Of a stretch of DNA of 64,000 nucleotides, positions 1 through 11,807 are shown one piece after another (position 1 is the first letter of the stretch; every line of letters begins with the position of its first letter). The stretch is from Epiperipatus broadwayi. Lineage: Eukaryota; Onychophora; Udeonychophora; Euonychophora; Peripatidae. The position numbers and the translations under genes were made by a program. Under the pieces are notes generated by a model. That model searched no databases. It worked only from the letters and a program-made list of their open reading frames with translations, and was not told the origin of the DNA. The stretch spans positions 124,001-188,000 of the forward strand of contig JAQFVV010000347.1 of the NCBI GenBank assembly GCA_028023455.1. Direction: 5' to 3'.

Positions 1-1150
1 GAATTCCTCCATTGTTGTTCGTTTGATTTAGTCATTTCAATTTGTCTATTTGTTGTTTGTTTTCTATTTTCAACCATTTCTGTTTTTTTAATTTCAATTT
101 TATAGCATTTTGTTATTCTTTTTTTTATTTCCAATGTATTTATTTGATATACATTGCCTCAGAAGTGACGAATTGTTGATTTGAGGGGGGGGGCATATTT
201 TCACCAATATCTGTTTTTTTTTAATTTGAATTTTATGGCATTTTCTATTTTTTTTATAATTTGTATATTCGATGTATTTGTTTGTTTTCCTCAGGCATTT
301 GTTTTTTATGATTTGAGTGTTTTGTTTCCATTTTTTAATTTTTTTTTTATAATTTGTACTTTCGATATATTTGTTTGATTGCCTCGGGCATTTTTTTATG
401 ATTTTTAGTGTTTTTTTCCATCGATGGTTTTAGTGTGATTTTTTAATATTTTTTTTCCATTGATGATTTTAGTGTGATTTTTAAATTTTTTTTTCCATTG
501 ATGATTTCAGCCATTTTTGAAAATTTTATTTATCACTTGCAGGCTTCTTACAGGTTGTTGATGGTACTGCAGTGACACCCCGTGGCCACATGTGGCATAA
601 ATCATAACTACCATAGTTTGTAATCTCAAAAAATTCAAGAATATTTGTAGGCTTTTTGACTTTTAAAGTGTGGACATGGCCACATAACACCTCACTAAAA
701 AAAATTTTTAAAAATTTAAATGTGTATACTTTTAAAATAATATGAACACTTATAATCACAACCTATTATGACAAATAATTACATGGGAAATACTAATTTT
801 ATGTTACTTTTTAATAGTAAATAGATATATTATCTGTAAATATATATTACCTATGAATATCTAGCTAGAGAAAAAATAGAAAGCTGTGTCAGACTCGCCT
901 TGTATTATGTAGAGATGATTAGGATATTTGATATTTAGAGGTAAATTCAGGGAGGGTGAGGGACAACAACGTTGTCTCCTCAGGAAAAAAATTAAAGCTG
1001 GATTGTTATTTTTTAATCTGTAAATATTTATTTGTTAATTGACTTTTTTTTTTTTTTAATTTGTAGTTTTGCTTTACTTCTTACTATTAGTAATAAATAC
1101 CAGTAAATATTTTTTTGAAAATTTGTTTTAATTTTCGTTTATTTTAGTAT
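1..1150. repeat. T-rich stretch with diverged tandem repeats
   Basis: There is no credible gene here; short ORFs are low-complexity Phe/Leu/Ile strings. The segment near 78-165 recurs, diverged, at about 211-300 and partly at 329-390, so it looks like a roughly 130 bp tandem unit. A second, shorter repeat of 38-39 bp occurs three times at about 411-525, each unit starting with a T-run followed by CCATYGATG. A run of nine G lies at 185-193. From 530 to 1150 I see only AT-rich unique-looking DNA. Confidence 0.6.
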
Positions 1151-1232
1151 TTTCTATTTGTTTTTAATTTTTTATGTGGTAACAGAATATCGGTGGTGTC
1201 ATTTTCTGATCGTCTATGTAATTATCTATTTA

Positions 1233-1234
<2 letters not shown>

Positions 1235-1274
<40 letters not shown>
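1235..1274. repeat. (TA)n microsatellite
   Basis: About 20 uninterrupted TA units. It stands at the left edge of the tetranucleotide field that follows. Confidence 0.95.
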
Positions 1275-1277
<3 letters not shown>

Positions 1278-1742
1278 GCCTATATATTTACCAATTTGTT
1301 TATCTATCTATCAATTCATTCATCCATCCATTTTGTCAATTCACTATTTATATATATATTCACTTATTTATTCACTTATTTACCCTTGCGTTCTATACAT
1401 CTGTTACTTCCTTATCTATCTACCTATTACATCTATCTATTTAACTATAGCTGACTTTCTGCTTATTCCTACATCTATCAATCCAACTACCTATTTATTT
1501 ATTCATTGATAAATTTATTCATCTATCTAGTTAGACATGCAGATAGGGAAATAAGCAGATGGATAAGTAGATAGGTAGGATAGATGAATATAGATAGATG
1601 AATGAATAGATAAATATACAGATACAAAGACAGATATAAGCATAAATGAATGGACAGATACAGATGGTTGGATATACATATATATGGATGAATAAATAGA
1701 TAAACAGATACACAGATTAGATATAGATAGGGAGACATGCAC

Positions 1743-2258
<516 letters not shown>

Positions 2259-2723
2259 AGAATGTGTGGGTGAATAGATGGATGGTTGGAAGGATAAATA
2301 AAGATAGATTGACATAAAAACATTTTGATTTACAAGTGCCAAACTTACTCCACCCACAAATTGACACCATCTATTTCACATAAATACAGTAGTAATTATC
2401 ACCAATCATTTTCTAAACTGGGATTGTCTCTAGCTCAGATATAAATTTTAAAGCTCCAGACCAATTAATATGGTTGATTTCTTAATTAAACATACACTCA
2501 TGGTATATATGTTTAATTTAAAAACCCAATATATTAATCTTAACTGAGATTAAAGTTAATATCTAGGCTAGATTCGATCTCCAATTTAGTAACTGGTGAT
2601 TGATAATCATTACTGCATTAATTTGGAATGAATGGTGTCAAAGTTTCGAGTGGAATAAGTTTGACCCTAATACATCAAAATGTAATAATTTACTATTGAC
2701 AAATACTGTACATATAATAAAAG

Positions 2724-2724
<1 letters not shown>

Positions 2725-2784
<60 letters not shown>
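2725..2784. repeat. (TA)n microsatellite
   Basis: About 30 TA units directly abutting the hammerhead-containing repeat that begins at 2785. Confidence 0.95.
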
Positions 2785-2787
<3 letters not shown>

Positions 2788-2880
2788 GATGGTTTACCAG
2801 GATCAACTGATGAAAGCTGGTTTAACATGAAATGTATCTTGGGGGTTATTTGTCTATTATTGTAGCTTTACTCATATGAT
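2785..2880 (+). mobile_element. Fragment of non-coding hammerhead repeat
   Basis: This short segment shares its order of motifs with the hammerhead-bearing repeats at 11.8 kb and 45.9 kb: a stem I strand ending in CAA, CTGATGA, a short hairpin with loop GGTTT, GAAA, then TTGG. It abuts a (TA)n tract on its left, as the other copies do. Homology fades after about 2880, so only the ribozyme end of the element is present. Confidence 0.65.
2797..2850 (+). ncRNA. Hammerhead ribozyme, type I, degenerate
   Basis: The conserved core CTGATGA is at 2807-2813 and GAAA at 2829-2832. Stem III is minimal (A-T, T-A closing a two-base loop at 2832-2837), followed by C at 2838 as the nucleotide before the predicted cleavage. 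TCAA before the core pairs with TTGG at 2839-2842 as stem I. Stem II (2814-2828) has mismatches compared with the 11.8 kb copy, so activity is doubtful. Confidence 0.5.
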
Positions 2881-3913
2881 TACAAAAAAAAAAAAATCTT
2901 TGGTGGTGTGGAGGTTATTTAATATATCTATATCAATTCATCTATATAACTATTTTTGAATTTATATATATTCATTCACTTACTTATCTATCTACCAATT
3001 TATTTATCCTATCTATTTGCTTAACTCCGTATCTATGTATTTATTTAGATAAATGGATGGATTGATATATGAATATATAGAAAATGAATAGACAGCTAAT
3101 ACATGATTGAATGGACTGGTAAATAAATATCGGTACATAAATTGAAGATTAGATAAATAAACAGTGAGATAGACAAAAATTGATAAACAGATACAGATAG
3201 ATGAATAGATTGTATGAATAGATAGATAAATGGATAAGTGAATAGATGCATGGATGGTTGGATAGACAGAAAGACAGATATATTTAAATATATAAGTAGA
3301 TCAATGAATACTTATATAGGGATAAAAGCAGATAGACAAACAGTAACTGGATAGATAAAATAAAAAAAACCATTTATCTATATATTCATTCATCAATCTA
3401 TCCATGTGTACCTGTATCTATACACTTTTCTGTTTATCAATCTATTTATCTATCACTATTTATCTAATTATCTATCTATTCCACCTATTCATCTATTACT
3501 TCTCTATTGACATATTAAATACTTACCTATTTGCTTATCTAGCTATCTGTCTACTTATCCATTTATCTGTCAATCTCATTCTTTATCAACTTATATGTCT
3601 GCCTAACTATCCATTTACCTGTTTATCTGTCTATTTATCAATCTATTATGTGTTTATCTGCTTACCATTAACTGTCTATTTGTTTTTTTATCTTGTCTCC
3701 ATCGATTTATATATTTAGCCATCTGTCCATCATTCATTTAAACTCACTAACAATGTATCCATCCATCCTATTTACCTATTTTCTCATCTCCTAATCTATA
3801 CATCTATTTAGATTGATGGAGCAATTATAGATAAATGGTTAGTTGGATAGACAGGTAGATGGATAATAGACTATCAGATATAGTTAAATAGACAGACAGA
3901 AAAATATATATAA

Positions 3914-4101
3914 TCAAAATTTATCCAAAATTTACAACTAAACCTGACTAGCCAAAGAAAGTAAACCCTAAACCACAATCAACTGCTTTACTGCTGTAAG
4001 CACTTGAGAAGTCTGTTTGTTGCAGTAAAACCAGTGATTGTGTTATAGAGTTTATTTTATTTGGGTAGTCTGGTTTAGTTGTGAATTTAGGGTAATTTTG
4101 A
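3914..4101. repeat. Inverted repeat, foldback MITE-like element
   Basis: Arms at 3914-3999 and 4017-4101 are imperfect reverse complements (for example ACAACTAAACCTGACTA against TAGTCTGGTTTAGTTGT), separated by a 17 bp loop. The right arm resembles a segment at about 53,545-53,670, so this is a dispersed family. No coding capacity. Confidence 0.75.
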
Positions 4102-4149
4102 TTATTTTATTGACAAGCTTAACTTTAACCTTTTAAAAGTTAATATAAT

Positions 4150-4440
4150 GTATATATAAATACAGGGGATTTGAACACAGACTTTCAAGCTACTTTCAAC
4201 CATTCACTCCATGTCATACAACCAATACACATGAACATATATGTGGAAAAAATATAATGTGTTAGGTTTATATTATGATAGCAAATCTTCACACATTAAT
4301 GGACAGGCTTCAATCTACTCCACACTTCAATACTTTAGACATCCATATAGTTGAAGATCTGGTGATAGAATGTTAAAGGTGATATTATTGTCATGTTATC
4401 TAAGCCTGTTCATTGAAATATGAAGATTTTTCATCTTAAT
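4150..4440 (-). mobile_element. Internally deleted copy of the hammerhead foldback repeat
   Basis: The outer end (4160-4185, reading on the minus strand GAAAGTCTGTGTTCAAATCCCC) and the inner part around 4295-4350 (TAATGGACAGGCT...CAATCTACTCCACAC) match the left arm of the palindromic element at 45.4 kb. The segment that would carry the hammerhead is missing. After 4370 a partial second arm is visible (CCTGTTCATTGAAATATGAAGAT), so this is a collapsed inverted dimer. Confidence 0.6.
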
Positions 4441-4455
4441 GTAAACCAAGCACTA

Positions 4456-4478
4456 ATTATATATATATATATATATAT
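4456..4478. repeat. (TA)n tract at the PLE palindrome edge
   Basis: About 11 TA units immediately before the left arm of the palindrome. A second (TA)n tract lies at 6315-6339, just beyond the right arm. Confidence 0.9.
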
Positions 4479-4518
4479 GTCATATTATTATTACTATTTG
4501 CGGGATATTCCGTGTAGT

Positions 4519-4583
4519 GAAAAAGCTAAATGCTGACGTTTCAGTACAATATCAAGTACCTTCCTCAGAGCATCCTCTTTCTC
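4519..4583 (-). ncRNA. Hammerhead ribozyme, type I, left arm of PLE palindrome
   Basis: This is the exact mirror of the copy at 6182-6246. Reading the minus strand, the order is outer stem I, inner stem I ATGCT, core CTGAGGA, stem II, GAAA, C-G-T closing a minimal stem III, C at the cleavage position, then AGCAT. It lies just after the PLE stop codon, where PLEs are known to carry hammerheads in their terminal repeats. Confidence 0.85.
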
Positions 4584-5449
4584 AAATCATAAGAATGCAT
4601 GTGAGATTTAAAATCGTTTTTATCATTTTCTTTCTCCTCATATTTAAATTCTATTGGTTGAGAAGTTTTAAAATTTATTTTCTCTTCCAATAGTTTCTTC
4701 CAAATGTTGTTAATCTTCTTTAACTCACACCTTTCATTTATGCTCTTGGGCCTTTTAAAAATCTCTATAGCTTCTCTTAGCAATCTCTGGTCATATTGTT
4801 CAATTTTTGCTAAAATATTTGTTTTTTCAAAATTGATATCATGATTTGTTAATTTAATATGAGAATAAATAGCTGATGAATTGGATTTTTCTCTCACTGC
4901 CAGAATGTGTTCTTCCTTTCTAATATTTATTCTACGATTAGTCTGTCCTATATATGTATGTGGACAGACCCTACATGGAATTTCATACACACCATGACAC
5001 TCCAAAGCAATTTTATCTTTAGGAAGAGGAAATATTTCACTAATTTTTTTATAAGTAGTATAAATTGTGTGAATATTATTATTCTTTAAAATGTTACCAA
5101 TTCTATCAGTTACTCCTTTAATATATGGCAAAATTGTCTTAATTTTTGATGTATCAAAATCTTTTTTCTTTTGATATGTATAAGCCCTATTAATAATTTT
5201 GTAATTAAAACCATTATGAAGAAGCATTTTATTAGTAGCAAAAAGGTCCCGGTGAAAATGGCTATCATCAGAAAGTCTCTTTGTTCTATCCAATAATGTC
5301 TTTGCCACTGAAAATAGTTGTGCAGGATGGTGATGAGAGGAAAAATGCAGATATCTCCCAGTGTGTGTTGGTTTTTTTATATGGTATATATAAAAAACCA
5401 ACACACACTGGGAGATATCTGCATTTTTCCTCTCATCACCATCCTGCAC
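4565..5449 (-). CDS. Penelope-like element, partial ORF: RT C-terminus plus GIY-YIG endonuclease
   Basis: Open for 294 codons. Residues 1 to about 24 are accidental: they come from reading the opposite arm in antisense, so the ATG is not a true start. From about residue 25 (KKPTHTGRYLHFSSHH) the protein matches the end of a PLE reverse transcriptase. A thumb-like segment follows (LPYIKGVTDRIGNIL, 107-121). Then comes the GIY-YIG nuclease: GVYEIPC at 153-159, YIGQT at 166-170, conserved Arg, EEH at 179-181 and a REAIEI glutamate motif at 225-230. The catalytic YxDD part of the RT is missing, so this copy cannot reverse-transcribe. The family's endonuclease nicks target DNA. This arm has no frameshift, unlike its mirror. 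Confidence 0.88.
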   Translation of the reverse strand: MQDGDERKNADISQCVLVFYIYHIKKPTHTGRYLHFSSHHHPAQLFSVAKTLLDRTKRLSDDSHFHRDLFATNKMLLHNGFNYKIINRAYTYQKKKDFDTSKIKTILPYIKGVTDRIGNILKNNNIHTIYTTYKKISEIFPLPKDKIALECHGVYEIPCRVCPHTYIGQTNRRINIRKEEHILAVREKSNSSAIYSHIKLTNHDINFEKTNILAKIEQYDQRLLREAIEIFKRPKSINERCELKKINNIWKKLLEEKINFKTSQPIEFKYEEKENDKNDFKSHMHSYDLRKRML

Positions 5450-6200
5450 AACTATTTTCAGTGCAAAGAATTATTGGATAGAACAAAGAGACTTTCTGAT
5501 GATAGCCATTTTCACCGGGACCTTTTTGCTACTAATAAAATGCTTCTTCATAATGGTTTTAATTACAAAATTATTAATAGGGCTTATACATATCAAAAGA
5601 AAAAGATTTTGATACATCAAAAATTAAGACAATTTTGCCATATATTAAAGGAGTAACTGATAGAATTGGTAACATTTTAAAGAATAATAATATTCACACA
5701 ATTTATACTACTTATAAAAAATTAGTGAAATATTTCCTCTTCCTAAAGATAAAATTGCTTTGGAGTGTCATGGTGTGTATGAAATTCCATGTAGGGTCTG
5801 TCCACATACATATATAGGACAGACTAATCGTAGAATAAATATTAGAAAGGAAGAACACATTCTGGCAGTGAGAGAAAAATCCAATTCATCAGCTATTTAT
5901 TCTCATATTAAATTAACAAATCATGATATCAATTTTGAAAAAACAAATATTTTAGCAAAAATTGAACAATATGACCAGAGATTGCTAAGAGAAGCTATAG
6001 AGATTTTTAAAAGGCCCAAGAGCATAAATGAAAGGTGTGAGTTAAAGAAGATTAACAACATTTGGAAGAAACTATTGGAAGAGAAAATAAATTTTAAAAC
6101 TTCTCAACCAATAGAATTTAAATATGAGGAGAAAGAAAACGATAAAAACGATTTTAAATCTCACATGCATTCTTATGATTTGAGAAAGAGGATGCTCTGA
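5391..6200 (+). pseudogene. Mirror PLE copy, frameshifted
   Basis: This arm encodes the same RT C-terminus and GIY-YIG segment as the left arm. It is broken by single-base losses relative to the left arm near 5461-5472 (two), near 5602 (A-run five instead of six) and near 5720 (A-run six instead of seven). From about 5760 to 6200 the GIY-YIG frame is intact again and identical in protein sequence to the left arm. All differences lie in short homopolymers or adjacent bases, so sequencing error is an alternative to real mutation. Confidence 0.88.
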
Positions 6201-6246
6201 GGAAGGTACTTGATATTGTACTGAAACGTCAGCATTTAGCTTTTTC
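6182..6246 (+). ncRNA. Hammerhead ribozyme, type I, right arm of PLE palindrome
   Basis: Stem I is formed by GAGAAAG (6182-6188) with CTTTTTC (6240-6246), and ATGCT (6192-6196) with AGCAT (6231-6235). The core is CTGAGGA (6197-6203); position 7 is tolerant in hammerheads, so G there is acceptable. Stem II pairs 6204 and 6206-6209 with 6218-6222, with one bulged G and an 8-base loop. GAAA is at 6223-6226. A two-base-pair stem III (ACGT, self-complementary) precedes C6230, the predicted cleavage position. The very short palindromic stem III suggests action as a dimer, as described for PLE hammerheads. Confidence 0.85.
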
Positions 6247-6314
6247 ACTACACGGAATATCCCGCAAATAGTAATAATAATATGACATCTTTTATCCGTG
6301 AAAACATTAGAATT

Positions 6315-6339
6315 AATATATATATATATATATATATAT
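6315..6339. repeat. (TA)n microsatellite
   Basis: About 12 TA units just outside the right arm of the PLE palindrome. Confidence 0.9.
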
Positions 6340-6359
6340 TCCAACCTTGCTCTCATGCA

Positions 6360-9300
6360 TCCTCACTTCCAGATAATATATGATATGAAATAAAACGGGT
6401 TCTATCTCAGTTAATAATTAATAACTAAAATATTCAGCATTAAAATTAAAATATTTCACTAGCTCAAATTTAAAATACGAATGAGGTTCAGTTTATAAAA
6501 ATAAATTAAATAAATATTTAATATTTTCATGAGACTTGAAGTGAAAATACAGGTGACAAGATAGATTACATTGAGCCAATATCCCACAGGATACTACCTC
6601 AATGGCATAAGAACACTATCCCCCCTTTATTACTATTTCAAATAACAAACTCATAGTATTCTTACAACTTTAATAACTTCTACTCACTAAGATTAAACTA
6701 ATAATTAAATCTTAATCTTCTATTTAATAATAATCTAGCTCAAATAAAATAATCTCAGGTTCATAAAGTTTATTCTAAGTTAATAAAAATACGGTAGTAA
6801 AATATGAGAAGGGATTTTATGTCATAATCTACTACACTTAAACTAATAATAATAAATAACAGTAATAATATTCTTTATTGTTTAACTAATTCTGTATATC
6901 TTTTCTTTTACTATAATTTTATTACCATAATAAAATAATATAATATGATCTTATATCTTCATGTAATGATATAATAAATACATGGTAGCATTTTAATAAT
7001 CTGACAAACAAAATATGTGTGACAACTGATAGCATATAATTTAATATAATATTGTGATAACTGATTTATGACCAATAAAATAATGTAAGATTATGATTAT
7101 TTAATTATAATGAATACCAATAAAATATTTAAAATTCTTAAAATAATCCTCTATTTATCTTTTGTGCAAAATTATATATTTGTTTCAATTATTATGCACA
7201 TATCATGTTTTCATGCAGCGATGTGGAGAAATAAATAACTCGGACACAAAATTTTTGAAATAACAAAATTTAACAAAGTTTATTACTAACAACAAATAAA
7301 TAAACAATTTATTTACACTATTTACAGTGGATATCCTTAACTTTTTTACTTTACAGTTTGATCTACCGGGTTATAAAAAAAATAATTTATATTTCAATTA
7401 TATCTTTATTTAGATTTAGGACAAAATTTAAAAAAATGTTACTATTTGGTTTCTCATTATGGTTAACTTATTACAAATATATTTATCTACTTTATTAGCA
7501 ACAGCATTTTATCCTTAATATTATTAAACTATCTTATTTTAAAAATTCATACTTAGAAAAACATTCTATAGAAAACAAAATTTTATAATGAGTATGGATT
7601 TCTCAAGATATTAAAAAAAATTTCATCTTGCAAAGTCAAAGATGTTACACAAAATATTATCCAAAATTCAGTACTAGATTTTAGTATTTATCACACAATG
7701 TTTACTAATCATAATATATTCTTCTTTAAGCCTTACTTTAGTATGATATAAGTGTAATCATTAATATATTTCTGTTAATCAATAAACAAAAAATATACTA
7801 TGCATATTGTTTACATAATTTACTCTGTACTATTGTATTTTAAAAATATGCAATACTTATTTTTCTCTTAAAAAAAATAATACTAAAGCATTTAAAATTA
7901 TTATCACTTTAAAGAAAATATCTTTGTTTAGATACTTTATTTTAAAAAGTTTATATTTCATTACCGAAATAAAATTCAAAATATATTCTATGATTCTTTT
8001 CTTTCCTTAGGATACTCTGGATCTTCAATTTTAAGTTATAACGTCCTATTCCTTCTAAGCAAATAAACCAATCTTATACAAAACGATAGCATAACCTAAG
8101 TTCTAAATTATTTATCATTTCTCTTAAACATATCTTACTAAACGATGCAGTTACATGAAATAAAGATAGCGAAAACAGATGCATAGGATTAAGGAAGAAA
8201 GCTAGAGTATTACTCTTAACATATCTCAAAATCATGGCACAGTGCGAAGAGGTATGACATTTACCTGCCTAATATCCTCTAGTACAGGGACAATGTTAAA
8301 GCTATTTCTTCAGCTTTATTAGAACATCAAATATTTAAAGAAATATAAACACTGTCCAAATAAAATGTGTATCAGTCATAGGGCTTTGTTAACTATGCTG
8401 ATATTCACATAAAGACTAAATATTATTTCCATTCCTTATAACATCCTATTTCTTAAAACATCATCTTGGTTTCCTGTTCACTAAGTACTTCCAAGCCACT
8501 ATCTCAACATTATTTCTCAAGATTTTCCACATCTTACATCGATAAATAATTATCTGCATTTACAAAACAATAAATAAAATTCATTAATAGTTAAACAATC
8601 TAGCTGTTCCACAAGAAAAGTCTGCTTACTTCATTATTCTATATGTCTAATCATATACAATCTACTTAGACAATATTTGAATATCCAATAACATGAAAAT
8701 TTTAAGAGAATCACATAATTATTTGTTATGTTGGATTATATCACTAATAAAAAAAAAATCGTTGTATGCATATTTTCAAATCAATCCTATCTCATAATGT
8801 TTTTTAAAATGTTGTATGAAATGTGGTACATATAAGTAAAAAACTTTTACACTTCATTCTTCCAATTTATGGATGATCTAAAGAAAACAAGAAAAAATAT
8901 ACACTATAAATTATCAATAGTTATTATTATTACCAATAACTTTTATCTAGTCATCGTGTTCAGTAGGCTTCCTTTATCCACTTGAGCATTGCAGATATAA
9001 AAAAAATTCACACCCATACACTTTATATTAAAATATTTTTAGCTAAATTATTAGATTGTTATATTATAAAATTTTAATATTAATAAATTAATGTTTTTAT
9101 GTTTTTCCTAATCTTATATAAAAAATTTAGATTTAAACTAGGTTAACAAAATAAAAGGAATCAAAACTATAATTACATATTTTCTTGACGATAGTTCTTG
9201 ATAAGTCCAAAATGTTTATTATTTTCTCTAGAGGTTTAAAAATGTTCTCCAAGCACATTAAAGTTTAAAATAAAAATAATTATTAATCCATTTAATAAAA

Positions 9301-11260
9301 TTTATAGAAAATAATCCTTGGTTTTAGTATTTAGGATGATAATTATTAAATCATAATATTAATTAATCCCGTGAAGCTTCTTAATCTTCTTTACCAATAT
9401 TCTCTGCGTATCCGATGCATCAATCCACCTAATTTAACTTTTAAAATATTTGATAAACTTTTAAGTACTATTTGTATTTCCATGGATCTATCTTTTATTC
9501 AACTATGTGTTCACTTTTTTATATATGTTTCCTTCTTGATACATTTAAACTTTCGTTTGGTATTTTTTATAAATCTCTTTTAAAAATAAAAAAAATGTTA
9601 CCTTCAGAAAGGATATAACATTTTACTCCTTTGAATATCATATTATATAAAATGATTCATGAAATATAATTGTCTTATTATTATTTAAAAAATAAATCTT
9701 GGATAGGCTTATAAATAATACGTTTCAATACATTTTTTTTTTTTTTTTAGACTCCGTATAATGTCCGAGCTGTGGTTTTTTTTTTATGTACCAAAACAGT
9801 TCTTTGGTGAAATATTAATAAAGCTGTATTAATAAATATTTCAAATATCTTTTCAGCATTACAACTTATATCCATTTTATTTCGTAGTATATCCATTTTT
9901 TTATTGCGAAGTTTAGGTTAAACTTTTAGATAAAATACGACTGGTAAGTACTTTAAAAAATTAGAAAATCATTTCCACAAAGTTTCTAAATTATTATATT
10001 TTAACACCCACTTTTGCAAAAATACTTTTAAAATTTATCAATTAGTTTTTTGCAAATAAAACGATGAGAAAGTACTAAAAAAAATTAACTAAAATAAAAA
10101 ATTTTAAAAAAAAAATACTATCTCTTTGAGAGCTGCTAATATACATTTCTTTGGTTTCAATACATTATTAATCTACTCTGATAACTTAGTTACGACGATA
10201 TTTATAGTCTGTAAGAATACCTATTCCTATTGGTTAATTCTTACTTTAGCTTGAGAACAAATTTACATATTTTCAATTTCAAGTAGAATTGAATTTCAAA
10301 ATTAGAAATTATGATGTAATAAAATTTAAAAAATATTATTTAAAATATTACTTTTAAATCAATTATTATTTTATTAAAATTATTTAAACATTTAAAATAA
10401 CTTTTAAAATAACATTTAATAACTTATTCCATTTCTTAATATTCAATTTATCTATTTTTATTTAAATAAAATATTTAATTTTAATATTATGAATGTATTC
10501 ATCTTTATTACATCATTTAAGCATTTAGAAATAACTACGTAATATTTTAATATTCACTTCTATGATAAATAATCATTATATCCAACTCTATAATACACAA
10601 ACTTTGTTATTAAATTCTAACAAGCATGTGTGTGAAAGTATACATTAAAAGTCACATGATTAATAACTTTGACAGACGATTTTTAATCTATTTCTCTGCC
10701 CAGATTTATATAATTGATACACTTATTATATTATATAAAATAATTATAAAAAATTTGGAAGAACAATTTAGAAAATATAGAATTAAATACAATTCTCACC
10801 ATCACAAAGTTTATTTTTCAAATATATTATATTAATTTTGACTATTAAATATGATTATAAATTTAAACATAGCATTTATTGAATTATCAGTTTTAAACTA
10901 TTAAAATCGAATTTTTAAATATACTTTTAATATTTATAGCTGTGTTATTTAATATGGCCAGCTTTTACAACCATATGCAACAATATTTAAAGCTTTATAT
11001 AACTATTTTTTAAATGATTCTCTATAATTTTATACATTACGTATTTTCTTTAGCTTCAAATTGTACTTTAAAGATATAATTGACTTAATACAATTACCAT
11101 ATTAAAAGAACATATTTTAAATTTAAAATTTTTAGTAATTGACTGTTATGAACTATTACCGACCTATAGAAAAGGGCACAGTATATATAACTACAACCCT
11201 TAAATGTCTGCATTTTTAAATCATATAATAATAATTCAAACAAATATATTTAACACAGTA
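6360..11260. other. AT-rich DNA, nothing recognised
   Basis: I see no coding region, convincing repeat or RNA gene. All ORFs are under 75 codons and of low complexity. Poly(A) and poly(T) runs are common. A somewhat less AT-rich patch lies at 7205-7370 and another at 8235-8300, but neither resembles a family I can name. Confidence 0.5.
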
Positions 11261-11269
11261 TTCAAAATT

Positions 11270-11757
11270 AAATAATATATTGTTTACCAGAAGTACTTTC
11301 AATTGTTTCACTAACAATCTTTATCAACTGTTAATACAAATGTACAAAAAATAAAAACTTACATTACCCATCATTCAATCCATTCAAATTTCCCACAATT
11401 CTGTTGTCTTTATATTAGCCGATTGTCTATTCATTAAACCACTTCTATTCCTAGATATCATCATTGCCTCTTTCATTTTACATTTTTCACTACACCTTTC
11501 AATTTGAATAATTTTTATATCTCTATTATTAAATTTAAAACCATAATTACATGTTTTATTATGATCAAATATAATTGATGGAGTATTCATATTTACTGAA
11601 GATATATTTTCTTTCTGTACACATTTATATAATGTCTTATGATCATTATATCGTTTTTGTAATGTACATTTGGATTCCCCTATATATTTTATTCCACAAC
11701 CACATTCCAACATATATATAACATATATATAATTCCAACATACATATAATTTAGCTT
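11270..11757 (-). pseudogene. PLE fragment, second family, GIY-YIG region
   Basis: On the minus strand an open frame of about 120 element-derived codons (11384-11757) carries ECGCGIKYIGESKCTLQKR, then NDH, which matches the GIY-YIG nuclease pattern (Cys-rich approach, YIG, Arg, His). It then has FDHNKTCNYGFKF and NRSGLMNRQSANIKTTELWE. The first residues of the apparent ORF, up to 11805, are only translated (TA)n repeat. The protein tail is shared with fragments at 22.8 and 27.6 kb. It is 5'-truncated at the (TA)n tract and has no RT. Confidence 0.75.
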
Positions 11758-11759
11758 GT

Positions 11760-11762
<3 letters not shown>

Positions 11763-11805
<43 letters not shown>
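11763..11805. repeat. (TA)n microsatellite between two elements
   Basis: About 21 TA units separate a minus-strand PLE fragment on the left from a plus-strand hammerhead repeat on the right. Confidence 0.95.

Positions 11806-11807
<2 letters not shown>

Larger units (their letters stand above)
4477..6288. mobile_element. Head-to-head inverted dimer of a Penelope-like element
   Basis: The left arm (about 4477-5380, minus-strand sense) and right arm (about 5391-6288, plus-strand sense) are nearly identical reverse complements meeting at a spacer of about 10 bp. Both copies are truncated at the same internal point, in the C-terminal part of the reverse transcriptase. Both run outward through the GIY-YIG region, a stop codon and a hammerhead ribozyme to the same outer end (ATGTCATATTATTATTAC). 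Outside lie (TA)n tracts. The few differences are single-base deletions in the right arm. Very high arm identity implies a recent origin or gene conversion. Confidence 0.93.

Noticed and set aside
7205-9790. Possible terminal repeats sharing CTCGGACA
   Set aside because: The shared string is only about eight bases and the flanks do not align.
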